Assembly (NCBI RefSeq): GCF_052857255.1
Contig: NC_135504.1
Coordinates: 143,866,121-143,930,120 of the forward strand
Length of the DNA stretch: 64,000 bases
Direction: 5' to 3'
DNA from: Amblyomma americanum
Lineage: Eukaryota > Arthropoda > Arachnida > Ixodida > Ixodidae
Below the pieces are notes generated by a model, which was given only the letters and a program-made list of their open reading frames with translations, made no database searches and had not been told where the DNA came from. The position numbers and the translations under genes are program-made. Positions 44,890 to 58,607 of the stretch are shown here, in pieces. Within the stretch, counting starts at the first letter, position 1. Every line of letters begins with the position of its first letter.

Positions 44890-47800
44890 CTGAGAGAAAA
44901 AGTTTACACCTTCTCTCGTCTACTCTTCGACGACTTGTAAAATCGATGCTCGTGAATCTTGCTAGTTTCGATCTAAAACGATGTATCCTGTTGTTTTGAG
45001 CCGGAATACAAGTTTTCGTTCAGTTCTGAGAGAAAAAGTTTACACCTTTCTCTCGTCTACTCTTCGACGAGTTGTGAAATCGATGCTCGTGAATCTTGCT
45101 AGTTTCGATCTAAAACGATGTATTCCGTTGTTTTGAGCCGGAATACAAGTTTTCGCGCAGTTCTGAGAAAAAAAGTTTACACCTTTCTCTCGTCTACTCT
45201 TCGACGACTTGTAAAATCGATGCTCGTGAATCTTGCTAGTTTCGATCTAAAACGATGTATCCCGTTTTTTGGAGCCGGTATACAAGTTCTCGCGCAGTTC
45301 TGAGAAAAAGTTTACACCTTTCCCTCGTGTACTCATCGACGACTTGTAAAAGCGATGCTAGTGAATCTTGCTAGTTTCGATCTAAAACGATGTATCCCGT
45401 TGTTTTGAGCCGGAATACAAGTTTTCGTGCAGTTCTGAGAGAAAAAGTTTACACCTTTCTCTCGTCTACTCTTCGAGGACTTGTAAAATCGATGCTCGTG
45501 AATCTTGCTAGTTTCGATCTAAAACGATGAATCCTGTTGTTTTGAGACGGAATACAAGTTTTCGCGCAGTTCTGAGAGAAAAAGTTTACACCTTTCTCTC
45601 GTCTACTCTTCGACGACTTGTAAAATCGATGCTCGTGAATCTTGCTCGTTTCGATCTAAAACGATGTATCCCGTTGTTTTGAGCCGGAATACAAGTTTTC
45701 GTGCAGTTCTGAGAGAAAAAGTTTACACCTTTCTCTCGTCTACTCTTCGACGACTTGTAAAATCGATGCTCGTGAATCTTGCTAGTTTCGATCTAAAACG
45801 ATGCATTCCGTTGTTTTGAGCCGGAATACAAGTTTTCGTGCAGTTCTGAGAGAAAGTGTACACCTTTCTCTCGTCTACTCTACGAAGACTTGTACAATAG
45901 ATGCTCGTGAATCTTGCTAGTTTCGATCTAAAACGATGTATCCCGTTTTTTTGAGCCGGAATACAAGTTTTCGCGCAGTTCTGAGAGAAAAAGTTTACAC
46001 CTTTCTCTCGTCTACTCTTCGACGACTTGTAATATCGATGCTCGTGAATCTTGCTAGTTTCGATCTAAAACGATGTATTCCGTTGTTTTGAGCCGGAATA
46101 CAAGTTTTCGCGCAGTTCTGAGAGAAAAAGTTTACACCTTTCTCTCGTCTACTCTTCGACGACTTGTAAAATCAATGCTCGTGAATCTTGCTAGTTTCGA
46201 TCTACAACGATGTATCTCGTTGTTTTGAGCTGGAATAGAAGTTTTCGCGCAGTTCTGAGAGAAAAAGTTTACAGCTTTCTCTCTTCTACTCTTCGAGGAC
46301 TTGTAAAATCGATGCTCGTGAATCTTGCTAGTTTCGATCTAAAACGATGTAACCCGTTGTTCTGAGCCGGAATACAAGTTCTGACGCAGTTCTGTGAGAA
46401 AACGTTTACACCTTTCTCTCGTCTACTCTTCGAGGACTTGTAAAATCGATGCTCGTGAATCTTGCTAGTTTCGATCTAAAACGATGAATCCCGTTGTTTT
46501 GAGCCGGAATACAAGTTTTCGCGCAGTTCTGAGAGAAAAAGTTTACACCTTTCTCTCGTCTACTCTTCGACGACTTGTAAAATCGATGCTCGTGAATCTT
46601 GCTAGTTTCGATCTAAAACGATGTATCCTGTTGTTTTGAGCCGGAATACAAGTTTTCGTGCAGTTCTGAGAGAAAAAGTTTACACCTTTCTCTCGTCTAC
46701 TCTTCGACGAGTTGTGAAATCGATGCTCGTGAATCTTGCTAGTTTCGATCTAAAACGATGTATTCCGTTGTTTTGAGCCGGAATACAAGTTTTCGCGCAG
46801 TTCTGAGAAAAAAAGTTTACACCTTTCTCTCGTCTACTCTTCGACGACTTGTAAAATCGATGCTCGTGAATCTTGCTAGTTTCGATCTAAAACGATGTAT
46901 CCCGTTTTTTTGAGCCGGTATACAAGTTCTCGCGCAGTTCTGAGAAAAAGTTTACACCTTTCCCTCGTGTACTCATCGACGACTTGTAAAAGCGATGCTT
47001 GTGAATCTTGCTAGTTTCGATCTAAAACGATGTATCCCGTTGTTTTGAGCCGGAATACAAGTTTTCGTGCAGTTCTGAGAGAAAAAGTTTACACCTTTCT
47101 CTCGTCTACTCTTCGAGGACTTGTAAAATCGATGCTCGTGAATCTTGCTAGTTTCGATCTAAAACGATGAATCCTGTTGTTTTGAGACGGAATACAAGTT
47201 TTCGCGCAGTTCTGAGAGAAAAAGTTTACACCTTTCTCTCGTTTACTCTTCGACGACTTGTAAAATCGATGCTCGTGAATCTTGCTCTTTTCGATCTAAA
47301 ACGATGTATCCCGTTGTTTTGAGCCGGAATACAAGTTTTCGTGCAGTTCTGAGAGAAAAAGTTTACACCTTTCTCTCGTCTACTCTTCGACGACTTGTAA
47401 AATCGATGCTCGTGAATCTTGCTAGTTTCGATCTAAAACGATGCATTCCGTTGTTTTGAGCCGGAATACAAGTTTTCGTGCAGTTCTGAGAGAAAGTGTA
47501 CACCTTTCTCTCGTCTACTCTTCGAAGACTTGTAAAATAGATCCTCGTGAATCTTGCTAGTTTCGATCTAAAACGATGTATCCCGTTTTTTTGTGCCGGA
47601 ATACAAGTTTTCGCGCAGTTTTGAGAGAAAAAGTTTACACCTTTCTCTCGTCTACTCTTCGACGACTTGTAATATCGATGCTCGTGAATCTTGCTAGTTT
47701 CGATCTAAAACGATGTATTCCGTTGTTTTGAGCCGGAATACAAGTTTTCGCGCAGTTCTGAGAGAAAAAGTTTACACCTTTCTCTCGTCTACTCTTCGAC

Positions 47801-48120
47801 GACTTGTAAAATCAATGCTCGTGAATCTTGCTAGTTTCGATCTACAACGATGTATCTCGTTGTTTTGAGCTGGAATAGAAGTTTTCGCGCAGTTCTGAGA
47901 GAAAAAGTTTACACCTTTCTCTCTTCTACTCTTCGAGGACTTGTAAAATCGATGCTCGTGAATCTTGCTAGTTTCGATCTAAAACGATGTAACCCGTTGT
48001 TCTGAGCCGGAATACAAGTTCTGACGCAGTTCTGAGAGAAAACGTTTACACCTTTCTCTCGTCTACTATTCGAGGACTTGTAAAATCGATGCTCGTGAAT
48101 CTTGCTAGTTTCGATCTAAA
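44890..48120. repeat. 1,640-bp (12-monomer) higher-order repeat, two tandem copies
   Basis: Copy 1 is about 44890-46529 and copy 2 about 46530-48120. The offset is 1,640 bp for atgtatcctg (44981/46621), gtgtacacc (45853/47493) and gagctggaatagaag (46232/47872). Both copies share a one-base shorter ctgagaaaaag at 45301 and 46941. Copy 1 carries private changes cgttcagttctg near 45019, tttttggagccgg near 45270 and tacgaagacttgtacaatag near 45882. Copy 2 has cttgctcttttcg, gatcctcgtg and tttgtgccgg near 47591. I take 12 monomers as the ancestral subfamily II unit, since the same spacing occurs at 20.6-22.7 kb. Confidence 0.85.
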
Positions 48121-50110
48121 ACGATGTATTTCGTTGTTTTGAGCCGGAATACAAGTTTTCGCGCAGTTCTGAGAAAAAAAGTTTACACCTTTCTCTCGTC
48201 TACTCTTCGACGACTTGTAAAATCGATGCTCGTGAATCTTGCTAGTTTCGATCCAAAACGATGTATCCCGTTTTTTTGAGCCGGTATACAAGTTTTCGCG
48301 CAGTTCTGAGAGAAAAAGTTTACACCTTTCTCTCGTCTACTCTTCGACGACTTGTAAAATCGATGCTCGTGAATCTTGCTCGTTTCAATCTAAAACGATG
48401 TATCCCGTTGTTTTGAGCCGGAATACAAGTTTTCGTGCAGTTCTGAGAGAAAAAGTTTACACCTTTCTCTCGTCTACTCTTCGACGACTTGTAAAATCGA
48501 TGCTCGTTAATCTTGCTAGTTTCGATCTAAAACGATGTATCCCGTTGTTTTGAGCCGGAATACAAGTTATCGCGCAGTTCTGAGAGAAAAAGTTTACACC
48601 TTTCTCTCGTCTACTCTTCGAGGACTTGTAAAATCGATGCTCGTGAATCTTGCTATTTTCGATCTAAAACGATGTATCACGGTGTTTTGAGCCGGAATAC
48701 AAGTTTTCGCGCAGTTCTGAGAGAAAAAGTTTACACCTTTCTCTCTTCTACACTTCGAGGACTTGTAAAATCGATGCTCGTGAATCTTGCTAGTTTCGAT
48801 CTAAAACGATGTATCCCGTTGTTTTGAGCCGGAATACAAGTTTTCGCGCAGTTCTGAGAGAAAAAGTTTACACCTTTCTCTCGTCTACTCTTCGAGGACT
48901 TGTAAAATCGATGCTCGTGAATCTTGCTAGTTTCGATCTAAAACGATGTATCACGTTGTTTTGAGCCGGAATACAAGTTTTCGCGCAGTTCTGAGAGAAA
49001 AAGTTTACACCTTTCTCTCTTCTACTCTTCGAGGACTTGTAAAATCGATGCTCGTGAATCTTGCTAGTTTCGATCTAAAACGATGTAACCCGTTGTTCTG
49101 AGCCGGAATACAAGTTCTGACGCAGTTCTGAGAGAAAACGTTTACACCTTTCTCTCGTCTACTCTTCGAGGACTTGTAAAATCGATGCTCGTGAATCTTG
49201 CTAGTTTCGATCTAAAACGATGTATTCCGTTGTTTTGAGCCGGAATACAAGTTTTCGCGCAGTTCTGAGAAAAAAAGTTTACACCTTTCTCTCGTCTACT
49301 CTTCGACGACTTGTAAAATCGATGCTCGTGAATCTTGCTAGTTTCGATCTAAAACGATGTATCCCGTTTTTTTGAGCCGGTATACAAGTTTTCGCGCAGT
49401 TCTGAGAGAAAAAGTTTACACCTTTCTCTCGTCTACTCTTCGACGACTTGTAAAATCGATGCTCGTGAATCTTGCTCGTTTCGATCTAAAACGATGTATC
49501 CCGTTGTTTTGAGCCGGAATACAAGTTTTCGTGCAGTTCTGAGAGAAAAAGTTTACACCTTTCTCTCGTCTACTCTTCGACGACTTGTAAAATCGATGCT
49601 CGTTAATCTTGCTAGTTTCGATCTAAAACGATGTATCCCGTTGTTTTGAGCCGGAATACAAGTTATCGCGCAGTTCTGAGAGAAAAAGTTTACACCTTTC
49701 TCTCGTCTACTCTTCGAGGACTTGTAAAATCGATGCTCGTGAATCTTGCTATTTTCGATCTAAAACGATGTATCACGGTGTTTTGAGCCGGAATACAAGT
49801 TTTCGCGCAGTTCTGAGAGAAAAAGTTTACACCTTTCTCTCTTCTACACTTCGAGGACTTGTAAAATCGATGCTCGTGAATCTTGCTAGTTTCGATCTAA
49901 AACGATGTATCCCGTTGTTTTGAGCCGGAATACAAGTTTTCGCGCAGTTCTGAGAGAAAAAGTTTACACCTTTCTCTCGTCTACTCTTCGAGGACTTGTA
50001 AAATCGATGCTCGTGAATCTTGCTAGTTTCGATCTAAAACGATGTATCACGTTGTTTTGAGCCGGAATACAAGTTTTCGCGCAGTTCTGAGAGAAAAAGT
50101 TTACACCTTT
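47915..50110. repeat. 1,096-bp (8-monomer) higher-order repeat, two tandem copies
   Basis: Copy 1 is about 47915-49014 and copy 2 about 49015-50110. The offset is exactly 1,096 bp (eight monomers) for gttatcgcgcag (48567/49663), tatcacggtg (48679/49775), gctcgttaatcttg and tctacacttcgagg. Copy 1 has tatttcg, ctactattcgagg and gatccaaaacg where copy 2 has tattccg, ctactcttcgagg and gatctaaaacg. Its left end overlaps the preceding 12-monomer repeat and its right end the 33-monomer repeat, so all three classes are nested. Confidence 0.87.
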
Positions 50111-53100
50111 CTCTCGTCTACTCTTCGAGGACTTGTAAAATCGATGCTCGTGAATCTTGCTAGTTTCGATCTAAAACGATGTAACCCGTTGTTCTGAGCC
50201 GGAATACAAGTTCTGACGCAGTTCTGAGAGAAAAAGTTTACACCTTTCTCTCGTCTACTCTTCGACGACTTGTAAAATCGATGCTCGTGAATCTTGCTAG
50301 TTTTGATCTAAAACGATGTATCCTGTTGTTTTGAGCCGGAATACAAGTTTTCGTGCAGTTCTGAGAGAAAAAGTTTACACCTTTCTCTCGTCTACTCTTC
50401 GACGAGTTGTGAAATCGATGCTCGTGAATCTTGCTAGTTTCGATCTAAAACGATGTATTCCGTTGTTTTGAGCCGGAATACAAGTTTTCGCGCAGTTCTG
50501 AGAAAAAAAGTTTACACCTTTCTCTCTTCTACTCTTCGAGGACTTGTAAAATCGATGCTCGTGAATCTTGCTAGTTTCGATCTAAAACGATGTATCCCGT
50601 TTTTTTGAGCCGGTATACAAGTTCTCGCGCAGTTCTGAGAGAAAAAGTTTACACCTTTCTCTCGTCTACTCTTCGACGACTTGTAAAATCGATGCTCGTG
50701 AATCTTGCTAGTTTCGATCTAAAACGATGTATCCCGTTTTTTTGAGCCGGTATACAAGTTCTCGCGCAGTTCTGAGAAAAAAGTTTACACCTTTCCCTCG
50801 TGTACTCATCGACGACTTGTAAAAGCGATGCTTGTGAATCTTGCTAGTTTCGATCTAAAACGATGTATCCCGTTGTTTTGAGCCGGAATACAAGTTTTCG
50901 TGCAGTTCTGAGAGAAAAAGTTTACACCTTTCTCTCGTCTACTCTTCGAGGACTTGTAAAATCGATGCTCGTGAATCTTGCTAGTTTCGATCTAAAACGA
51001 TGAATCCTGTTGTTTTGAGACGGAATACAAGTTTTCGCGCAGTTCTGAGAGAAAAAGTTTACACCTTTCTCTCGTCTACTCTTCGACGACTTGTAAAATC
51101 GATGCTCGTGAATCTTGCTCTTTTCGATCTAAAACGATGTATCCCGTTGTTTTGAGCCGGAATACAAGTTTTCGTGCAGTTCTGAGAGAAAAAGTTTACA
51201 CCTTTCTCTCGTCTACTCTTCGACGACTTGTAAAATCGATGCTCGTGAATCTTGCTAGTTTCGATCTAAAACGATGCATTCCGTTGTTTTGAGCGGGAAT
51301 ACAAGTTTTCGTGCAGTTCTGAGAGAAAGTGTACACCTTTCTCTCGTCTACTCTTCGAAGACTTGTAAAATAGATGCTCGTGAATCTTGCTAGTTTCGAT
51401 CTAAAACGATGTAACCCGTTGTTCTGAGCCGGAATACAAGTTCTGACGCAGTTCTGAGAGAAAACGTTTACACCTTTCTCTCGTCTACTCTTCGAGGACT
51501 TGTAAAATCGATGCTCGTGAATCTTGCTAGTTTCGATCTAAAACGATGAATCCCGTTGTTTTGAGCCGGAATAGAAGTTTTCGCGCAGTTCTGAGAGAAA
51601 AAGTTTACACCTTTCTCTCGTCTACTCTTCGACGACTTGTAAAATCGATGCTCGTGAATCTTGCTAGTTTCGATCTAAAACGATGTATCCTGTTGTTTTG
51701 AGCCGGAATACAAGTTTTCGTGCAGTTCTGAGAGAAAAAGTTTACACCTTTCTCTCGTCTACTCTTCGACGAGTTGTGAAATCGATGCTCGTGAATCTTG
51801 CTAGTTTCGATCTAAAACGATGTATTCCGTTGTTTTGAGCCGGAATACAAGTTTTCGCGCAGTTCTGAGAAAAAAAGTTTACACCTTTCTCTCGTCTACT
51901 CTTCAACGACTTGTAAAATCGATGCTCGTGAATCTTGCTAGTTTCGATCTAAAACGATGTATCCCGTTTTTTTGAGCCGGTATACAAGTTCTCGCGCAGT
52001 TCTGAGAAAAAAGTTTACACCTTTCCCTCGTGTACTCATCGACGACTTGTAAAAGCGATGCTTGTGAATCTTGCTAGTTTCGATCTAAAACGATGTATCC
52101 CGTTGTTTTGAGCCGGAATACAAGTTTTCGTGCAGTTCTGAGAGAAAAAGTTTACACCTTTCTCTCGTCTACTCTTCGAGGACTTGTAAAATCGATGCTC
52201 GTGAATCTTGCTAGTTTCGATCTAAAACGATGAATCCTGTTGTTTTGAGACGGAATACAAGTTTTCGCGCAGTTCTGAGAGAAAAAGTTTACACCTTTCT
52301 CTCGTCTACTCTTCGACGACTTGTAAAATCGATGCTCGTGAATCTTGCTCTTTTCGATCTAAAACGATGTATCCCGTTGTTTTGAGCCGGAATACAAGTT
52401 TTCGTGCAGTTCTGAGAGAAAAAGTTTTCACCTTTCTCTCGTCTACTCTTCGACGACTTGTAAAATCGATGCTCGTGAATCTTGCTAGTTTCGATCTAAA
52501 ACGATGCATTCCGTTGTTTTGAGCCGGAATACAAGTTTTCGTGCAGTTCTGAGAGAAAGTGTACACCTTTCTCTCGTCTACTCTTCGAAGACTTGTAAAA
52601 TAGATGCTCGTGAATCTTGCTAGTTTCGATCTAAAACGATGTATCCCGTTTTTTTGAGCCGGAATACAAGTTTTCGCGCAGTTTTGAGAGAAAAAGTTTA
52701 CACCTTTCTCTCGTCTACTCTTCGACGACTTGTAATATCGATGCTCGTGTATCTTGCTAGTTTCGATCTAAAACGATGTATTCCGTTGTTTTGAGCCGGA
52801 ATACAAGTTTTCGCGCAGTTCTGAGAGAAAAAGTTTACACCTTTCTCTCGTCTACTCTTCGACGACTTGTAAAATCAATGCTCGTGAATCTTGCTAGTTT
52901 CGATCTACAACGATGTATCTCGTTGTTTTGAGCTGGAATAGAAGTTTTCGCGCAGTTCTGAGAGAAAAAGTTTACACCTTTCTCTCTTCTACTCTTCGAG
53001 GACTTGTAAAATCGATTCTCGTGAATCTTGCTAGTTTCGATCTAAAACGATGTAACCCGTTGTTCTGAGCCGGAATACAAGTTCTGACGCAGTTCTGAGA

Positions 53101-54204
53101 GAAAACGTTTACACCTTTCTCTCGTCTACTCTTCGAGGACTTGTAAAATCGATGCTCGTGAATCTTGCTAGTTTCGATCTAAAACGATGAATCCCGTTGT
53201 TTTGAGCCGGAATACAAGTTTTCGCGCAGTTCTGAGAGAAAAAGTTTACACCTTTCTCTAGTCTACTCTTCGACGACTTGTAAAATCGATGCTCGTGAAT
53301 CTTGCGAGTTTCGATCTAAAACGATGTATCCTGTTGTTTTGAGCCGGAATACAAGTTTTCGTGCAGTTCTGAGAGAAAAAGTTTACACCTTTCTCTCGTC
53401 TACTCTTCGACGAGTTGTGAAATCGATGCTCGTGAATCTTGCTAGTTTCGATCTAAAACGATGTATTCCGTTGTTTTGAGCCGGAATACAAGTTTTCGCG
53501 CAGTTCTGAGAGAAAAAGTTTACACCTTTCTCTCGTCTACTCTTCGACGACTTGTAAAATCGATGCTCGTGAATCTTGCTAGTTTCGATCTAAAACGATG
53601 TATCCCGTTGTTTTGAGCCGGAATACAAGTTTTCGCGCAGTTCTGAGAGAAAAAGTTTACAATTTTCTCTCGTCTACTCGTCGACGACTTGTAAAATCGA
53701 TGCTCGTGAATCTTGCTAGTTTCGATCTGAAACGATGTATACCGTTGTTTTGAGCCGGAATACAAGTTTTCGTGCAGTTCTGAGAGAAAGTGTACACATT
53801 TCTCTCGTCTACTCTTCGAAGACTTGTAAAATAGATGCTCGTGAATCTTGCTAGTTTCGATCTAAAACGATGTATCCCGTTTTTTTGAGCCGGAATACAA
53901 GTTTTCGCGCAGTTGTGAGAGAAAAAGTTTACACTTTTCTCTCTTCTACTCTTCGAGGACTTGTAAAATCGATGCTCGTGAATCTTGCTAGTTTCGATCT
54001 AAAACGATGTATCCCGTTTTTTTGAGCCGGTATACAAGTTCTCGCGCAGTTCTGAGAGAAAAAGTTTACACCTTTCTCTCGTCTACTCTTCGACGACTTG
54101 TAAAATCGATGCTCGTGAATCTTGCTAGTTTCGATCTAAAACGATGTATCCTGTTGTTTTGAGCCGGAATACAAGTTTTCGTGCAGTTCTGAGAGAAAAA
54201 GTTT
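49690..54204. repeat. 4,513-bp (33-monomer) higher-order repeat, copy 1
   Basis: This is the longest unit seen. Markers in order: tatcacggtg, tctacacttcgagg, tatcacg, taacccg, gagttgtgaaatcg, two seven-T monomers, tttccctcg, gagacgg, cttgctcttttcg, gcattccg/gtgtacacc, taacccg, a gccggaatagaag monomer (51570), gttttcacc (52424), cagttttgag (52680), gagctggaatagaag (52935), ctctagtctac (53255), ctactcgtcgacg, ctgaaacgatgtatacc (53729) and cagttgtgag (53913). The same order recurs in copy 2 with an offset of 4,513, dropping to 4,376 after a one-monomer deletion. Confidence 0.87.
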
Positions 54205-57200
54205 ACACCTTTCTCTCGTCTACTCTTCGAGGACTTGTAAAATCGATGCTCGTGAATCTTGCTATTTTCGATCTAAAACGATGTATCACGGTGTTTTGAG
54301 CCGGAATACAAGTTTTCGCGCAGTTCTGAGAGAAAAAGTTTACACCTTTCTCTCTTCTACACTTCGAGGACTTGTAAAATCGATGCTCGTGAATCTTGCT
54401 AGTTTCGATCTAAAACGATGTATCCCGTTGTTTTGAGCCGGAATACAAGTTTTCGCGCAGTTCTGAGAGAAAAAGTTTACACCTTTCTCTCGTCTACTCT
54501 TCGAGGACTTGTAAAATCGATGCTCGTGAATCTTGCTAGTTTCGATCTAAAACGATGTATCACGTTGTTTTGAGCCGGAATACAAGTTTTCGCGCAGTTC
54601 TGAGAGAAAAAGTTTACACCTTTCTCTCGTCTACTCTTCGAGGACTTGTAAAATCGATGCTCGTGAATCTTGCGAGTTTCGATCTAAAACGATGTAACCC
54701 GTTGTTCTGAGCCGGAATACAAGTTCTGACGCAGTTCTGAGAGAAAAAGTTTACACCTTTCTCTCGTCTACTCTTCGACGACTTGTAAAATCGATGCTCG
54801 TGAATCTTGCTAGTTTTGATCTAAAACGATGTATCCTGTTGTTTTGAGCCGGAATACAAGTTTTCGTGCAGTTCTGAGAGAAAAAGTTTACACCTTTCTC
54901 TCGTCTACTCTTCGACGAGTTGTGAAATCGATGCTCGTGAATCTTGCTAGTTTCGATCTAAAACGATGTATTCCGTTGTTTTGAGCCGGAATACAAGTTT
55001 TCGCGCAGTTCTGAGAAAAAAAGTTTACACCTTTCTCTCTTCTACTCTTCGAGGACTTGTAAAATCGATGCTCGTGAATCTTGCTAGTTTCGATCTAAAA
55101 CGATGTATCCCGTTTTTTTGAGCCGGTATACAAGTTCTCGCGCAGTTCTGAGAGAAAAAGTTTACACCTTTCTCTCGTCTACTCTTCGACGACTTGTAAA
55201 ATCGATGCTCGTGAATCTTGCTAGTTTCGATCTAAAACGATGTATCCCGTTTTTTTGAGCCGGTATACAAGTTCTCGCGCAGTTCTGAGAAAAAAGTTTA
55301 CACCTTTCCCTCGTGTACTCATCGACGACTTGTAAAAGCGATGCTTGTGAATCTTGCTAGTTTCGATCTAAAACGATGTATCCCGTTGTTTTGAGCCGGA
55401 ATACAAGTTTTCGTGCAGTTCTGAGAGAAAAAGTTTACACCTTTCTCTCGTCTACTCTTCGAGGACTTGTAAAATCGATGCTCGTGAATCTTGCTAGTTT
55501 CGATCTAAAACGATGAATCCTGTTGTTTTGAGACGGAATACAAGTTTTCGCGCAGTTCTGAGAGAAAAAGTTTACACCTTTCTCTCGTCTACTCTTCGAC
55601 GACTTGTAAAATCGATGCTCGTGAATCTTGCTCTTTTCGATCTAAAACGATGTATCCCGTTGTTTTGAGCCGGAATACAAGTTTTCGTGCAGTTCTGAGA
55701 GAAAAAGTTTACACCTTTCTCTCGTCTACTCTTCGACGACTTGTAAAATCGATGCTCGTGAATCTTGCTAGTTTCGATCTAAAACGATGCATTCCGTTGT
55801 TTTGAGCCGGAATACAAGTTTTCGTGCAGTTCTGAGAGAAAGTGTACACCTTTCTCTCGTCTACTCTTCGAAGACTTGTAAAATAGATGCTCGTGAATCT
55901 TGCTAGTTTCGATCTAAAACGATGTAACCCGTTGTTCTGAGCCGGAATACAAGTTCTGACGCAGTTCTGAGAGAAAACGTTTACACCTTTCTCTCGTCTA
56001 CTCTTCGAGGACTTGTAAAATCGATGCTCGTGAATCTTGCTAGTTTCGATCTAAAACGATGAATCCCGTTGTTTTGAGCCGGAATAGAAGTTTTCGCGCA
56101 GTTCTGAGAGAAAAAGTTTACACCTTTCTCTCGTCTACTCTTCGACGACTTGTAAAATCGATGCTCGTGAATCTTGCTAGTTTCGATCTAAAACGATGTA
56201 TCCTGTTGTTTTGAGCCGGAATACAAGTTTTCGTGCAGTTCTGAGAGAAAAAGTTTACACCTTTCTCTCGTCTACTCTTCGACGAGTTGTGAAATCGATG
56301 CTCGTGAATCTTGCTAGTTTCGATCTAAAACGATGTATTCCGTTGTTTTGAGCCGGAATACAAGTTTTCGCGCAGTTCTGAGAAAAAACGTTTACACCTT
56401 TCTCTCGTCTACTCTTCGACGACTTGTAAAATCGATGCTCGTGAATCTTGCTAGTTTCGATCTAAAACGATGTATCCCGTTTTTTTGAGCCGGTATACAA
56501 GTTCTCGCGCAGTTCTGAGAAAAAAGTTTACACCTTTCCCTCGTGTACTCATCGACGACTTGTAAAAGCGATGCTTGTGAATCTTGCTAGTTTCGATCTA
56601 AAACGATGTATCCCGTTGTTTTGAGCCGGAATACAAGTTTTCGTGCAGTTCTGAGAGAAAAAGTTTACACCTTTCTCTCGTCTACTCTTCGAGGACTTGT
56701 AAAATCGATGCTCGTGAATCTTGCTAGTTTCGATCTAAAACGATGAATCCTGTTGTTTTGAGACGGAATACAAGTTTTCGCGCAGTTCTGAGAGAAAAAG
56801 TTTACACCTTTCTCTCGTCTACTCTTCGACGACTTGTAAAATCGATGCTCGTGAATCTTGCTCTTTTCGATCTAAAACGATGCATTCCGTTGTTTTGAGC
56901 CGGAATACAAGTTTTCGTGCAGTTCTGAGAGAAAGTGTACACCTTTCTCTCGTCTACTCTTCGAAGACTTGTAAAATAGATGCTCGTGAATCTTGCTAGT
57001 TTCGATCTAAAACGATGTATCCCGTTTTTTTGAGCCGGAATACAAGTTTTCGCGCAGTTTTGAGAGAAAAAGTTTACACCTTTCTCTCGTCTACTCTTCG
57101 ACGACTTGTAATATCGATGCTCGTGAATCTTGCTAGTTTCGATCTAAAACGATGTATTCTGTTGTTTTGAGCCGGAATACAAGTTTTCGCGCAGTTCTGA

Positions 57201-58607
57201 GAGAAAAAGTTTACACCTTTCTCTCGTCTACTCTTCGACGACTTGTAAAATCAATGCTCGTGAATCTTGCTAGTTTCGATCTACAACGATGTATCTCGTT
57301 GTTTTGAGCTGGAATAGAAGTTTTCGCGCAGTTCTGAGAGAAAAAGTTTACACCTTTCTCTCTTCTACTCTTCGAGGACTTGTAAAATCGATGCTCGTGA
57401 ATCTTGCTAGTTTCGATCTAAAACGATGTAACCCGTTGTTCTGAGCCGGAATACAAGTTCTGACGCAGTTCTGAGAGAAAACGTTTACACCTTTCTCTCG
57501 TCTACTCTTCGAGGACTTGTAAAATCGATGCTCGTGAATCTTGCTAGTTTCGATCTAAAACGATGAATCCCGTTGTTTTGAGCCGGAATACAAGTTTTCG
57601 CGCAGTTCTGAGAGAAAAAGTTTACACCTTTCTCTAGTCTACTCTTCGACGACTTGTAAAATCGATGCTCGTGAATCTTGCGAGTTTCGATCTAAAACGA
57701 TGTATCCTGTTGTTTTGAGCCGGAATACAAGTTTTCGTGCAGTTCTGAGAGAAAAAGTTTACACCTTTCTCTCGTCTACTCTTCGACGAGTTGTGAAATC
57801 GATGCTCGTGAATCTTGCTAGTTTCGATCTAAAACGATGTATTCCGTTGTTTTGAGCCGGAATACAAGTTTTCGCGCAGTTCTGAGAGAAAAAGTTTACA
57901 CCTTTCTCTCGTCTACTCTTCGACGACTTGTAAAATCGATGCTCGTGAATCTTGCTAGTTTCGATCTAAAACGATGTATCCCGTTGTTTTGAGCCGGAAT
58001 ACAAGTTTTCGCGCAGTTCTGAGAGAAAAAGTTTACAATTTTCTCTCGTCTACTCGTCGACGACTTGTAAAATCGATGCTCGTGAATCTTGCTAGTTTCG
58101 ATCTGAAACGATGTATACCGTTGTTTTGAGCCGGAATACAAGTTTTCGTGCAGTTCTGAGAGAAAGTGTACACCTTTCTCTCGTCTACTCTTCGAAGACT
58201 TGTAAAATAGATGCTCGTGAATCTTGCTAGTTTCGATCTAAAACGATGTATCCCGTTTTTTTGAGCCGGAATACAAGTTTTCGCGCAGTTGTGAGAGAAA
58301 AAGTTTACACTTTTCTCTCTTCTACTCTTCGAGGACTTGTAAAATCGATGCTCGTGAATCTTGCTAGTTTCGATCTAAAACGATGTATCCCGTTTTTTTG
58401 AGCCGGTATACAAGTTCTCGCGCAGTTCTGAGAGAAAAAGTTTACACCTTTCTCTCGTCTACTCTTCGACGACTTGTAAAATCGATGCTCGTGAATCTTG
58501 CTAGTTTCGATCTAAAACGATGTATCCTGTTGTTTTGAGCCGGAATACAAGTTTTCGTGCAGTTCTGAGAGAAAAAGTTTACACCTTTCTCTCGTCTACT
58601 CTTCGAC
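54205..58607. repeat. 33-monomer higher-order repeat, copy 2 (one monomer deleted)
   Basis: Tandem copy of 49690-54204. The offset is 4,513 bp on the left (tatcacggtg 49775/54288; taacccg 51408/55921) and 4,376 bp on the right (gagctggaatagaag 52935/57311; ctctagtctac 53255/57631; ctgaaacg 53729/58105). The drop of 137 bp comes from loss of one monomer at about 56,878, where cttgctcttttcg runs directly into gcattccg. The copy ends near 58607, where cgaggacttg is replaced by cgacgagttgtgaaatcg. Confidence 0.86.

Noticed and set aside
48239..48553. Longest open frame in the window (104 codons, + strand)
   Set aside because: It is extended by chance because a stop is removed by gatccaaaacg and a local phase change. 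The second copy of the same 1,096-bp repeat (about 49335) reverts to gatctaaaacg and does not keep the frame from the same start.
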